This document shows positions 32,773-42,514 of a stretch of DNA of 64,000 bases, piece by piece. Made by a program: the position numbers and the translations under genes. Under the pieces are notes generated by a model. That model was not told the origin of the DNA. It made no database searches and saw nothing but the letters and a program-made list of their open reading frames with translations. Source of the stretch: JADFQT01 sp965216025 (GTDB lineage: Bacteria; Chloroflexota; Dehalococcoidia; Lucifugimonadales; UBA3495); assembly GCA_965216025.1 (NCBI GenBank), contig CBDCEX010000010.1, positions 71,286-135,285 on the forward strand, given 5' to 3'. Each line of letters begins with the position of its first letter. Positions within the stretch are counted from its first letter, which is position 1.

Positions 32773-32994
32773 TCAGGTGCGGAGATCTCTGAGTTTCTGT
32801 TGGACGAACCGGAATTCTTTGTCTGTCATGGTGCGGAGGCATTCTCTTTTGACCTTGTCCTTTGTGAGTATGGGGCAGCAGCCTGAGCAGGTGTGTTTTT
32901 GGCAGAGGGCGACGTGCTTTGGCCCCAGCACGGTGTAGTCTGCGGTGTCGGTGCTGTCGCACCATTTGCACTTGGTTCCGGTTTCTGTGGTCAT
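32773..32994 (-). CDS. Small zinc-binding protein
   Basis: The 73-residue protein starts MTTETGTKCKWCDSTDTADY behind AAAGGAGG. Cysteines in CKWC, ALCQKHTCSGCC and KRECLR give a likely treble-clef or ribbon site. The basic C-terminus (KEFRFVQQKLRDLRT) is helical. Confidence 0.65.
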   Translation of the reverse strand: MTTETGTKCKWCDSTDTADYTVLGPKHVALCQKHTCSGCCPILTKDKVKRECLRTMTDKEFRFVQQKLRDLRT

Positions 32995-33134
32995 TTTAGG
33001 CCTCCTTTGGTTTGGTCCGCTTTCGCCTGTGGGGGTCAGAAAACTGCAGGTGGCGCCGAAGGGAGAATTTGCATGATTGGGCAGATGTGGTTCCAGGGGT
33101 TCCCCCCTTCAGTCTCTGGGGGGTTGCCACTTTT

Positions 33135-33413
33135 TCATTCTGCCCCATTGAGGTCCCTCTCCTGCCTGATTCCCAGGAGGTGCATGATGCCGGCCATACC
33201 GGCCACCCCGAGGATCGACGCTGCCACGTAGATGATTCCATGCGTCATGTACCCATTGCTGAGGGCGAAATACGCCGCAGGGGCTGGCAAAAGGCTGCTG
33301 GCGAATGCGCCCATGCCGGCGCCGACCAGGGTCATTTTCCAGCGCCAGCTCATGCGATGCCAGATCTGCAGGGAGGTCCACTGGGAATGCTTTTTTGGTT
33401 GCCTTGCGCTCAT
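33135..33413 (-). CDS. Small two-helix membrane protein
   Basis: From MSARQPKKHSQWTSLQIWHR, behind GGGAGGAA, the protein has 92 residues. Two hydrophobic segments (MTLVGAGMGAFASSLLPAPA and IIYVAASILGVAGMAGIMHL) follow a basic N-terminus, suggesting cytoplasmic ends. It resembles its neighbour at 33443 in layout. Confidence 0.6.
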   Translation of the reverse strand: MSARQPKKHSQWTSLQIWHRMSWRWKMTLVGAGMGAFASSLLPAPAAYFALSNGYMTHGIIYVAASILGVAGMAGIMHLLGIRQERDLNGAE

Positions 33414-33442
33414 TCCTTTCCTCCCGGTTTCCTGACTCGGTT

Positions 33443-33820
33443 CTACAAAATGTTCTGGGTGGTTCTCAGTTTCGCCATTTTCCTCTCGATTTTCCTCTCC
33501 GTGAGGAAGGTGTAAGCTGGCGCTCCGACCAGCATCAGTGCTCCGGCGGCGGCGTAGGTTGCGCCGTATCCGGTGCAGTTCGCACAGGTCCCGGCGATAA
33601 TCGTGTGGATGCCCATCCCCAGGAATGTTCCCCCTATTGCTGTACCTGGGATGGTTGCTAGGAGGGTCCACCTCCATCGGGGGCTCACCCGTCTCCAGGA
33701 ATTGGTGAACCATCCGGCCATTTCTTCATCTCTGGTTTCCAGGTCTCTTCCTCCGGGAGTCTGAGAGTCATCCCATGTTATCACCGCTGCTGAGGCTCTT
33801 GGATGTGCCTTAAGCTGCAT
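33443..33820 (-). CDS. Small membrane protein, WRWTLLA family
   Basis: The 125-residue frame has SWRRVSPRWRWTLLATIPGT before a first helix, CANCTGYG in the loop and a second helix (YAAAGALMLVGAPAYTFL). A paralogue at 36503-36769 shares TTWRWTLLAAVPG, CQDCTGYG and IGGTF. A third, broken copy lies near 35470-35550. The true start may be the internal ATG at MAGWFTNSW. Confidence 0.6.
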   Translation of the reverse strand: MQLKAHPRASAAVITWDDSQTPGGRDLETRDEEMAGWFTNSWRRVSPRWRWTLLATIPGTAIGGTFLGMGIHTIIAGTCANCTGYGATYAAAGALMLVGAPAYTFLTERKIERKMAKLRTTQNIL

Positions 33821-33823
33821 TGC

Positions 33824-34696
33824 TCAGAAGGGCGGGGCGAATCCCTGCCGTCCCTCCCCCAGATGGGGCAGTCTTGCCTTCAGCGTCTGGAATGCTTCCC
33901 GGTAGTGTTTCACGTACCTGGGCTTGAATTGGCTCACCGTGCAGTCCAGTTTCTCCGCCATGATTTCGAAGGCCTGCTCCCTGGTCTGGGCGACGAACTC
34001 GCCCGTCTCGAAGTGGAAGGTCTGGGCGATGAAGCGCTCTACCCCGGTTGCCAGGAGGCTGTCGCAGAAGGTGTCTGCATCTCGAACCAGTAGGAGAGGC
34101 GTCATGGTGATGCAGGACTGGATGCCGGCCTCCTGGATCTGCTGGATGGCTTTCAGCCGGGCCGGATTGGAGGGGCAGCTTGGCTCGAAGGTCTTCCGCA
34201 CATCCTCGTCATCGGTGGTGACGGTCATGTTGACCTGGACCCGTCCTCCCATCTGCTCAATCTCCTGGAAGAGTGGGATGTCCCGGGTGACCAGCGGGCT
34301 GCGGGTCTGCACCACCAGCTTGGGTTGGTGGTGGTTGGCCAGCTCCTCCAGGATCTGCTGGGTCAGTAGAATCTTCTGCTCCAGGGGTTGGTAGGGATCG
34401 GTGACGGTGCTCATGTAGATGCGCTTCCCGTCCAGTTCCCCCGGCTTGAGTTCTCCCAGCAGCTGGGCGGCGTTCTGCTTGGCGTTGACCCACAGCCCCC
34501 AGTTATCCTGCTGCGCCTGGTCCCGGCTGAAGAAGGCGGCGTAGCAGTAGGAGCATCCAAAACTACACCCCGAGTAGGGGTTGAGGGTGAAGTCGTACGC
34601 CTTGATGAACCCGCTGGTTTTGGTGAGGATATCCCGAGCTGGCCGGTAGGTCACCTGGGTGGGTCCGATCCGGTTGGGCATAAGCATCACGGTCAT
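33824..34696 (-). CDS. SplB-like radical SAM protein
   Basis: The 290-residue protein contains the radical SAM cluster motif CSFGCSYCY (Cys44, Cys48, Cys51) preceded by YDFTLNPYSG, then YMSTVTDPYQPLEQ, VQTRSPLVTRDIPL and VQVNMTVTTDDEDV. This is the family of spore photoproduct lyase-related proteins (Rv2578c type) widespread outside sporeformers. Chemistry would start from SAM cleavage at a [4Fe-4S] cluster; the substrate is unknown, with DNA or RNA repair as one possibility. ATG follows GGAGAG. It lies in the small-gene series, 127 bases before an unknown gene's end. Confidence 0.88.
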   Translation of the reverse strand: MTVMLMPNRIGPTQVTYRPARDILTKTSGFIKAYDFTLNPYSGCSFGCSYCYAAFFSRDQAQQDNWGLWVNAKQNAAQLLGELKPGELDGKRIYMSTVTDPYQPLEQKILLTQQILEELANHHQPKLVVQTRSPLVTRDIPLFQEIEQMGGRVQVNMTVTTDDEDVRKTFEPSCPSNPARLKAIQQIQEAGIQSCITMTPLLLVRDADTFCDSLLATGVERFIAQTFHFETGEFVAQTREQAFEIMAEKLDCTVSQFKPRYVKHYREAFQTLKARLPHLGEGRQGFAPPF

Positions 34697-34829
34697 TTCT
34701 CTCCTCTCCTTTCCGTCTGAAGTATGGTGGTTGATCTGAGAGAGTATCTTTCGGCTAGCTGGTTTCCTTGTCGAAGACTAGGGCATATTCTTTGGTGAGC
34801 TTCTGCCAGCCCTCTTGGCTTGGCTGGGG

Positions 34830-35288
34830 CTACAGGCAGCCATTCTGGAAGACCTGAGTATATCCTGGCACTGAGTCCCATAAGGACGGCACCCTTTGTT
34901 GGTACACCCAGGAGAAGTGGTGCGCCGCCATGGTGAGCAGGGCGTGGCGTCTCCTGACGCTCCACTCCTGGTGGTTTTCGGGGATGAGGGGCTGGATGTC
35001 CCTGCTGAGCAGGTGGTCGTTTATATCCTCTACCAGCCGGGGGACATCCTCTCCGACGAAGCTGACGGGGTGCAGGGGATCGCGGTTGATGGCAAGGACT
35101 TGGAGCTTGGGATCCATCGGAACTCCCAGGCTGGCCAGGAACTCAGCCAGTTCGTCGATCCTGTTGGCCGGTCCACGCTGATGGCGCAGGGGCCCACCTG
35201 TACTATGACTAGGGAATCGAGCTTCTGACTCCCATCTGAAGGGTTCCACTTTGCCGTAGGTGATGTTGGTGTTTTCTTTGGTCGTCAT
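34830..35288 (-). CDS. Hypothetical protein
   Basis: The 152-residue product starts MTTKENTNITYGKVEPFRWE after a GGAG site. It includes RIDELAEFLASLGVPMDPKL, VSFVGEDVPRLVEDINDHLL and HALLTMAAHHFSWVYQQ. It ends at a TAG, after which the same frame stays open for 26 more residues (EGWQKLTKEYALVFDKETS), so it may be a truncated version of a slightly longer protein. No family is recognised. Confidence 0.55.
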   Translation of the reverse strand: MTTKENTNITYGKVEPFRWESEARFPSHSTGGPLRHQRGPANRIDELAEFLASLGVPMDPKLQVLAINRDPLHPVSFVGEDVPRLVEDINDHLLSRDIQPLIPENHQEWSVRRRHALLTMAAHHFSWVYQQRVPSLWDSVPGYTQVFQNGCL

Positions 35289-35314
35289 GGTTGGCGTCTC
35301 CTCCTGTCGTTTTT

Positions 35315-35443
35315 CCGGCGGGGCCGGATATAGCTCCCCCCGGGGCGGCCCCGCCGGCCAAGTTGGGCGCTATTACGCCCCAGGTGTTTCCGGTCCGATA
35401 TAGCCCCCCCGGGGCGGCCCCGCCGGAAAAGTTGGGCGCTATT
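35315..35443. repeat. GC-rich hairpin and tandem repeat
   Basis: CCGGCGGGGCC (35315-35325) and GGCCCCGCCGG (35347-35357) pair perfectly. A unit of about 50 bp that ends AAGTTGGGCGCTATT occurs at 35324-35374 and 35395-35443. No gene is seen. Confidence 0.65.
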
Positions 35444-36080
35444 CAGGTACTCCGGTCCGTCCAGGTACTCCAGTCACTTCTCAATGATGTACGTACCTCC
35501 CGGGGTCCCTATGAGTATGACGATTTCCTTCAAATCTCTTATCGTCTTCGATGGGCTGGTCCCCGGGTGGCCAACTGTTCCACGCGGCCGGTTGAACTCC
35601 CGGTTCTGGATGTATTTCCGGTAGAGGAATTTCTGCTGGTCCTTTTTGAGATCTCTTCGATTGGGGCGTGCTTCTGGACCTCCGGGCGCCCTGCTTGGGG
35701 GATTGGTTCGCTCCGGGATTTCCGGAACTTTCGACGTGACCGAGGCGGTTCTACCCAGGCGTTTAGGGCCCGTCCTGCGTCATATTCTTGGGTGGACCAG
35801 GGATGTGGATAATGCTTGGGGCGGACTCGCCCAGTTTCTCGATCACCCAGACCAGTCCGTTGGGCAGGCCCTGATTGTGGCTGTGTTGCCAGGGGTTCCG
35901 GTTTGTTTCTCAGCTACCCGGCGCGCACTGCTCCTTGGGCTGTGGGGAGTCCTGCGGGGTTGGTTCTCAGCTGAATGGGGTGGAATCCTGGGGAAGTTTG
36001 GTCGGGGGCTCAGCAGGTTCTGGGGGTGCTTCAACTAGGGCTGGGTTGGTTTCTCCAGTTCACTCGTCCCGGCTGGGATT

Positions 36081-36482
36081 TCACTGGGGGCACCTAGCCC
36101 TCTGGTCCGCTGCTCGGGAGATGTCTCTTGGGCAGTGTAGACCGGGATGATCAGTGTCAGGATGATCACGACTCATGAGAGGGAGGATCATTGACCCGAA
36201 TGATGCGAATGCTTGCCTTGTCTCTTCTCTTTTCCGCTCCAGTCTCCGGGGTGCTCCGTATTGCTGCGGTACGAACAGGACTCTGCTTGTCCGTATGATC
36301 ATCCACAGGTAAAGAGCCGTTGCCAGTCCTGCCATCATTGAGCTGAGTTCGCCGGCCCAGCCGCTGAGCCTCGTTTCCGGATTCTCGATGCTCAGTACGA
36401 AGAACACTCCGGCAAGAACTGCGGTGGCTATGGTGAGGAGCGTCAGGCAGATGTAGTCCCAGTGCATTTCCGCTCTCGGCAT
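36081..36482 (-). CDS. Two-helix membrane protein within the repeated cassette
   Basis: The 133-residue frame starts MPRAEMHWDYICLTLLTIAT. It has helices at about 10-32 and 44-62 and a basic juxtamembrane run (PRRLERKREETRQAF). The C-terminus after about residue 100 reads into repeat sequence and may be out of register. No family is recognised. Confidence 0.5.
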   Translation of the reverse strand: MPRAEMHWDYICLTLLTIATAVLAGVFFVLSIENPETRLSGWAGELSSMMAGLATALYLWMIIRTSRVLFVPQQYGAPRRLERKREETRQAFASFGSMILPLMSRDHPDTDHPGLHCPRDISRAADQRARCPQ

Positions 36483-36502
36483 GTTACTGCTCTCCTTCCG
36501 GT

Positions 36503-36769
36503 CTATCCAGGTACTCTAGTCTCTTCTCCATGAAGTACGTACCTCCCGGGGTTCTCCAGGAGTATGACGATTCCTGAGATCAGCCGGAGGAAGCCGTAGC
36601 CGGTGCAGTCTTGGCATTCCGCCTGGAAGGCGGGGACGCTCATGGCCATGAACGTCCCGCCTATAACCGCCCCTGGAACCGCTGCCAAGAGGGTCCACCG
36701 CCAGGTGGTGCTCACCCGGTCCCAGGCCCGGGAGATCCATCCGTCTTTCTTTGCATTCTTGGTTGCCAT
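36503..36769 (-). CDS. Small membrane protein, WRWTLLA family paralogue
   Basis: The 88-residue protein (MATKNAKKDGWISRAWDRVS) has TTWRWTLLAAVPGAVIGGTF, CQDCTGYG and a second helix, matching 33443-33820. A GGGAGAAGG site precedes the ATG. Unlike other members of the repeated cassette it is intact. Confidence 0.6.
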   Translation of the reverse strand: MATKNAKKDGWISRAWDRVSTTWRWTLLAAVPGAVIGGTFMAMSVPAFQAECQDCTGYGFLRLISGIVILLENPGRYVLHGEETRVPG

Positions 36770-37134
36770 ACCTTCTCCCTTACGGTCTGATTCTTCTCGG
36801 GTTGATTTTATCTTCCTTTCACCGGGGGGACTGCTCCAGGATCCCGCAGAAGTCCGGTTCGCACACCAGGATGCGTTTAGGGCCCGTCCTGGTCATATTC
36901 TTCCCTGGACCCGAGTTGGTGGGTAACGCTGGGGGCGGACCCGCCCAGTTTCTCGATCACCCAGACCAGTCCGTTTGGCTGATTGTGGCGCATCTCTCTG
37001 GCCACCCAGCCTTCCAGGTGAGTCCTGCGGGGTTGGTTTTCCTGAATGGGGTGGAACCTCGGGGGTAGTTCTAGACATCTAGGGGCGGTTGGCCCGGCTT
37101 CACTCGTCACGGCTGGGAAATTCACTGGGAGCAG

Positions 37135-37653
37135 CTAGCCCTCTGGTCCGCTGCTCGGGAGATGCCGTTGGGCAGTGTAGACCGGGATGATCAGTTCAGG
37201 ATGATCCCGATCATGAGAGGGAGGATCATTGACCCGGATGCGAATGCCTGCCTTGTCTCTTCCTGTTGGACCGCGTAGATCTCGCCGGTGTCGAACGGAC
37301 GTATCCGAGACCCGCCAGGAGTTGGGCCATCCTTCCAATTTCCAGTGGACGCCGCTAGTCGGCCTCCGGGCTGCGCCAGCCGGGCTGAGTTGTCGGAATA
37401 GAATTAGTCCCACGTTCTTGAAACTCTGCATGTTACAGTCTCGCTCCGGCCAGGTTCGTCTCTTCCCATGAAGTACGTACCTGAAGGTACCAGGGTATGG
37501 ATTCCTGAGCGCCGGAGGGCCTGGTGGCAGTCGGAGCCTGGATTGTTGGGAGCTCATGATGGCTCGGGACCTGGCGCACATGGTGCACTTCAGGTGCAGG
37601 CCGTCCTCGTCCTCGTCGATGCTCATGCTGCCGTCGCAGGTTCGGCATACCAT
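37135..37653 (-). pseudogene. Zinc-ribbon protein fragment in the repeated cassette
   Basis: The frame starts MVCRTCDGSMSIDEDEDGLH and continues LKCTMCARSRAI, a clean CxxC/CxxC ribbon of about 40 residues. Beyond this it reads through the repeat in changing registers (HWKLEGWPNSWRV appears again in the 37433-38158 frame). A broken second copy of the ribbon is at about 38220-38330. Confidence 0.45.
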
Positions 37654-38158
37654 GATCTCCCTTCCGGCTGATGCTTCTGACTATCATGTTCTTCCTCTCG
37701 CCGCGGATTTGCTCCGGCGAAGCGCGCCGCCGGAAACGGCAGCCACGAAACGCTGGGGGCGGACCCGCAGTTTGTCTATCACCCAGACCAGTCCGTTTGG
37801 CAGGCCGCATCTCTCTGGCCAGCCTTGATAGGTGCTTTTCCAGACTGTGGTAGTAGACATCGCGGGGCCCAGTTCTCCTGGTCGATGGGGAAGTGGCCGA
37901 GCAGTTTTGACTGGTCCCTCCTCGAGGCCGTTGGCCACTGATGATTTCCCCGGTTGGAAGGATGCCGGTCCGTATTGGTCCCTGGTGAACCGCGTAGATC
38001 TCGCCGGTGTCTCGGACGTAGTTGACCCGCCAGGAGTTGGGCCATCCTTCCAATTTCCAGTGAACGCCGTAGTCGGCCTCCGGGCTGCGCAGTCCGGGCT
38101 GTAGTTGTCGGAATAGAATTCCTCCACGATCTTGAAACTCTGCACTAGTCTGCTTCAT
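37433..38158 (-). pseudogene. Decayed cassette gene
   Basis: The N-terminal part is protein-like: EADYGVHWKLEGWPNSWRVN, YVRDTGEIYAVHQGP and GILPTGEIISG. Later the natural continuation, with KHL..LAREMR and NGLVWVI, is split among three frames. Equivalent C-terminal pieces (NGLVWVIEKLG.SAP) lie near 36940 and 35830. No intact copy is present. Confidence 0.4.
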
Positions 38159-38559
38159 TTGTTCCCTGCAAAATGAAGGTGGGGTTGGCTATGCGGGAGG
38201 GCCTGGATGGCCCGGAGCCCGTATTGCTGGGAGCCTGATGGCTCGGGACCTGGCGCACATGGTGCACTTGTAGAGTGCAGGCCGTTCATCGTCCTCGTAT
38301 GCTTCAATGCTGCCGTCGCAGGTTCGGTACCGTGATCTTCCGGCTGATGTTTCTGACTATCATGTTCTTCCTCTCGCCGCGGATTTATCCGGCGAAGCGC
38401 GCCGCCGGAAACGGCAGCCACGAAAGGCGGCGCGAGACCTCGGCCCCCTGGGGGGCTTCTGTTTGGAAGTATTGATAGTCTGCTATTGCTCTATGCTCAT
38501 CCTCTACAATTCTTGAACGTCCATGTTTTGTATCAGCTCAATAAATCTGGGTAAGGGCG

Positions 38560-40206
38560 CTAAGCAGTTGGCCAAGACGCGCCCAGGTTCAGTTCCTTGG
38601 CCCGCTCTTCAATGATGCTGGATAGCTGCGGTATCTGGTTCGCCCCGGAAATTCGGTCGTTGATGTAGCGGTAGAAGTTCACTCCCAACTTCCGGGTGGT
38701 CCCAGCCAGGGACATGAAGGTGTCCCACGCCCTGGTTCCCTCAGCCACCCGAGGCCCAAAACTGATCTTCCGCTTTCGCACCCGCTGTCTTGCGTCCAGT
38801 TCCGCCGAGTTGTTGTGGAGCGGGATTTCCGGGTGGACCAGCACCATCAGTAGGCTGGTCTTCTTGGCCCGGGTCAGCCCAATCCGCTCGTCCAATGCCC
38901 AGTAGCCCGTCTTGGTGGCGAACAGGGCGTCAAATCTCCTCTCCAACCGCTTCCTCTCCCCAGGGGTTGGCTGCTGCCGGTAGGCCAGCAACTCCCGGTA
39001 GAAGTCCCAGAAGTCTCCCAGGAAGTCCTCCAGCAGTTTCTGGTGCTGCGCCACGTAAGGGAACAGCTTCTTGTAGTGCCGACCTTCATGAACCCAACAT
39101 AAGCCCAGTTCCTCGGTGATCCAGGTGAACTGGGGCGCGCCATCACAGACCAGCAGCCTTGCCACCGGCCACTGGGTCTGGGCATGATAGGCAGCTACTG
39201 CCGCCGCATCCAGAATCCATTTGCGGGTCTGCATCCCCAGCTTAGGCAGATACTCCTCCAGCAGCCGGTGCATGGTGGCCTCATCCAGGTCCCGATTCTG
39301 GGGCCAGTGGCTCAGTTGCTGGCGGGTTATGCCGGACACCCCAGCAGTTGCCAAATACCTCAGGGCCTCGCCATTGAGCCGGAAGGTTCGAGGCTGCCCG
39401 TTGCGCAACACGTCGATTACACTTAAGCGGTCCTTCGATGGGGTGGTGAGGTAGGCGCTATACAGTGGGTTGTTCACCACATGGCAGTGGTGGTTCTGCC
39501 CATTCACCCGGGTAGCGATATCATCCAGATGCTGCCAGGGGCTACTGCTCAGCCCGGCTTGGTACACCGCGTCCTTCTCGGCGTGGAACTGGTGCTGGCC
39601 TTTGATTAGCAGGTTGGAGATTTGCCCGGCGGAGATTTGGACTCCCACCTGGCGAAACCAGTCCAGGATTTTTGGCTCGGTCATCTGGCAGGCGAAGGCG
39701 AAGATGATGACCATCGCCCGGACCCCTGGCCCAAACTCCCCCTGGTAGCCTGGGGGCAACTCCGCCAGATAGATTTTCCTCTGGCTTGGCGAGTAGAACT
39801 TCTCTTTGCGGAACAGGACATTGTCAGTATGGACCACCACATCTTGCACTACCACTTCCTCGTAGCCCTTGAACTCCGCATCCGGCGGCAACACGGCTGG
39901 GTCTACTGGTAGCACCTGCTCCCGGTCAATCTGTACCTGCTGGACCTTGTTGCCTTTCTTCCAGGATCTGGGCTGACGCCGCTGTTGCTCTGAGGAATGA
40001 TCCGTGGCGGTGGGTTTGGTCCCTGGTTTGACACTCGGCTTACCTTGCTCGCCTTTCAGCCGGTTGACCTCATCACGCAGGCGTTGAATCTCTGCTTGTG
40101 CCGCCCGCAGATCAGCGCCTAAGGTCTCAATTAGATTGAGCAGCCTGGCCACGTGTTCCCGGGTGTGCTCGCCGGTAATTTTGGTGAGATCAAGGTCATC
40201 AAACAT
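38560..40206 (-). CDS. IS66-family transposase (TnpC)
   Basis: The 548-residue protein has the TnpC layout: an N-terminal leucine-zipper-like helix (LIETLGADLRAAQAEIQRLR DEVNRLKGE region), a zinc-ribbon-like stretch replaced by a basic linker, and a DDE core with HLDDIATRVNGQNHHCHVVN, ARLLVCDGAPQFTW and HNNSAELDARQRVRKRKISF. The companion TnpA and TnpB genes are not found, so it is probably a single-gene variant or an incomplete element. It lies beside an ISAzo13 remnant. Confidence 0.88.
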   Translation of the reverse strand: MFDDLDLTKITGEHTREHVARLLNLIETLGADLRAAQAEIQRLRDEVNRLKGEQGKPSVKPGTKPTATDHSSEQQRRQPRSWKKGNKVQQVQIDREQVLPVDPAVLPPDAEFKGYEEVVVQDVVVHTDNVLFRKEKFYSPSQRKIYLAELPPGYQGEFGPGVRAMVIIFAFACQMTEPKILDWFRQVGVQISAGQISNLLIKGQHQFHAEKDAVYQAGLSSSPWQHLDDIATRVNGQNHHCHVVNNPLYSAYLTTPSKDRLSVIDVLRNGQPRTFRLNGEALRYLATAGVSGITRQQLSHWPQNRDLDEATMHRLLEEYLPKLGMQTRKWILDAAAVAAYHAQTQWPVARLLVCDGAPQFTWITEELGLCWVHEGRHYKKLFPYVAQHQKLLEDFLGDFWDFYRELLAYRQQPTPGERKRLERRFDALFATKTGYWALDERIGLTRAKKTSLLMVLVHPEIPLHNNSAELDARQRVRKRKISFGPRVAEGTRAWDTFMSLAGTTRKLGVNFYRYINDRISGANQIPQLSSIIEERAKELNLGASWPTA

Positions 40207-40351
40207 GGCGCATGCCTAAGGGCTTGTCACCAAATAACGTTATCATGCATCGAGGGGATGCTATAAGCTTGTCGGCATGGAAAACATTTGATGTAAGGCG
40301 GGATTTGTTTGTGAGTCCATGAATTAAGCAATATAAAGTAAGGTTGTCGGC

Positions 40352-41565
40352 ATGGAAAATATTGATGCTGTCCGACAACGTTTTACCCTCTTGAGGGCGT
40401 CTTGGACCAGCGGACTCCGGCGGCTGGTCGCCGCAGCCGAAGCGCTGACGCTGGGCTGGGGTGGCGTTACCTGGGTCGCTCGAGCGACCGGCTTCTCGCG
40501 GCGGACCATCCAGCAGGGCATGCAAGAACTGCAGCAGCCCGAGCGGGTCAGCGCGGGCAGAGTCCGCAAGCCGGGCGGTGGGCGCAAGACCACTGTGAGC
40601 CAGGACCCAACGCTGCTGAGCGACTTGGAGCGCTTGGTTGAGCCGGTGACCCGTGGCGATCCGGAATCGCCCCTGCGCTGGACCTGCAAGAGCCTGCGGA
40701 ACTTGGCGGCTGAACTCCAGCAGTTGGGGCACCGGGTCAGTCGCCGGTTGGTGGGGGATCTTTTGCACAGGTTGGAGTACAGCTTGCAGGCCAACAGCAA
40801 GACCTTGGAGGGTGGCGATCATCCTGACCGTGATGCCCAGTTCACCTACCTGAACCAGCAAGCGCAGACGTATCTGGATGCGGGTGAGCCGGTAGATCTC
40901 GGTGGATGCCAAGAAGAAGGAACTGGTCGGGAATTTCAAGAACGGAGGGCGTGAGTTGCGGCCCCAAGGGGACCCGGAGCGGGTGCGGGTGTACGATTTC
41001 GTGATACCAGCCTTGGGGCGCGCCACACCGTACGGGATCTATGATGTAGCGGAGAACACGGGCTGGGTGAATGTCGGGGTGGACCACGATACAGCGGCGT
41101 TTGCAGTGGAGAGTATCCGGCGCTGGTGGTGGGGGATGGGGCAGGCACGGTATCCGAAGGCAACCCGGCTGCTGGTGAACGCCGATGGTGGGGGTAGTAA
41201 CGGGAGTCGTGTGCGGCTGTGGAAGCGGGAACTGCAGCGGTTTGCGGACGAGACGGGGTTGACGATCACGGTGGGCCATTTGCCGCCGGGGACGAGCAAG
41301 TGGAACAAGATCGAACACCGGTTGTTTTCGTTCATCACGCAGAACTGGCGGGGCCAGCCGTTGGTGAGTCATGAGGTCATTGTGAGCTTGATTGGCGGAA
41401 CCCGGAATACCAAGGGGTTGCGGGTAGAGCTGTCACCTGGACACGAACAAGTACCCGGCGGGTATCAAAGTGTCTGATAGCGAACTGGCCCAGGTGAACC
41501 TGCGGTGCCATGAGTTTCACGGGGAGTGGAACTATACCATCCTGCCCAGCAACCGCTCAAGTTGA
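40352..41565 (+). pseudogene. ISAzo13-family transposase with at least two frameshifts
   Basis: Frame 1 (40352 to about 40893) has LTLGWGGVTWVARATGFSRR and RGDPESPLRWTCKSLRNLAA. An extra A in GGTAGATCTCGG then moves the sequence to the frame with ISVDAKKKELVGNFKNGGRE, VDHDTAAFAVESIRRWW and SKWNKIEHRLFSFITQNW (to about 41435). A third frame gives NKYPAGIKVSDSELAQVNLR and HEFHGEWNYTILPS, ending at 41565. All family parts are present, so repair of two indels would give a full protein. Confidence 0.8.
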
Positions 41566-41685
41566 GATGGTTATTCGGTGACGGGCCCTAAGGTAAGGTG
41601 CTGCTGGAGCTACCCTACCATGCATGCGCTGTTAGCTGACCTGGGGCACCACCACGTCGCTACCCCACTTTATTGAGTTGATACG

Positions 41686-42184
41686 GTGAAACCTACATAA
41701 AGCGAACCCGAAGAGGAGTTGCGATATTCTGTAAAAGAAGTCGAGTGGCGGTGGTGGAAGGGATGACAGACATAGTGCAACTCATGGAAGAGTGGCAACT
41801 CAATGTAGGTGACTTACGGGAAAGGATGTATCGGGCGCCAACACCTCGGGAGCGAGAGCGATGGCATGGGCTATGGTTGTTGGCCCAAGGGTGGTCGGCC
41901 ACTCAAGTGGCTGAGGCTTTGGAGAGAGAGCCTCATACCATCGGAAAGTGGCTGGACAACTTTCGCCAAGGCGGGGCCCAAGGTTTGGTCTTTGAGCAGA
42001 CTGGGGGTTCCCCCCCGTCTTGAACCGAGGTCAACAGAACCAACTGAAGTCTGCGGTGCAAAATCCGCCTGGGGAGGCGGGGATTGAATTGTCCAACTGG
42101 AACTGGAAAGTAGTAAGGCAATTTCTCAAGCAGAGCTTTGACCTGGGGTTGAGTCGGAGCAGTTGCTTGAACTACCTCCATAGG
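41686..42184 (+). mobile_element. Truncated IS630 element, second copy
   Basis: The sequence matches 1066-1561 of the complete IS630 element. The left terminal repeat is lost just before TGAAACCTACATAAAGCG. Homology stops abruptly after AACTACCTCCATAGG, where primase-like sequence begins. It carries the helix-turn-helix frame at 41745-42023 (90% identical to the first copy) but no catalytic residues. Confidence 0.88.
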
Positions 42185-42514
42185 AAATGCGACGAGCTCA
42201 GCCGGTCTAGCTGGCCCTGGTATGCAGCCTTCCGTCCCTGGTACAGGGACGGGGATTTCACCGAATCCGGCCGGGGCCCCTGGGAGTGTTCCCCTGATGC
42301 GGACTGCCTGCGTTTGGTCAGGCGATATGCGGACCAGCTGCTGCTGGTCGACGAGGAAGAGAAGGGCAAGTTCCACCTGCGGGTGGACAACGGGTACGGC
42401 GTCTGGAGGGACGACGAGGCCCGGTTGACCACCCTGATTCTGGGCCACAGGTTGCGCCGGACGTACTTCACCCCGCTCTCAACCTTCCCTTGGTCTGGGC
42501 CCGGTAGAAGATGA
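42185..42514 (+). pseudogene. Primase-type N-terminal fragment fused in frame to the IS630 remnant
   Basis: The open frame that begins in the IS630 remnant (42020) continues as CDELSRSSWPWYAAFRPWYR, then DCLRLVRRYADQLLLVDEEE and LRVDNGYGVWRDDEARLTTL. The second half resembles the region upstream of the helicase core in phage/plasmid primases (a diagnostic arrangement of arginine helix, strand pair and W). The true N-terminus was removed by the IS. The stop overlaps the next ATG (ATGA). Confidence 0.5.

Larger units (their letters stand above)
35456..38460. repeat. Degenerate tandem copies of a roughly 1-kb minus-strand cassette
   Basis: The same sequence landmarks recur in order. AAGTACGTACCT lies near 36530 and 37470, with ATGTACGTACCT near 35490. 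ATCACCCAGACCAGTCCGTT lies at about 35840, 36955 and 37780. GAGAGGGAGGATCATTGACC lies at about 36175 and 37215. GCCATCCTTCCAATTTCCAG lies at about 37325 and 38040. Copies differ by many short insertions and deletions, so most frames are broken. Confidence 0.75.

Noticed and set aside
39000..40206. Plus-strand frames inside the IS66 transposase
   Set aside because: They are antisense shadows of an intact 548-residue transposase.
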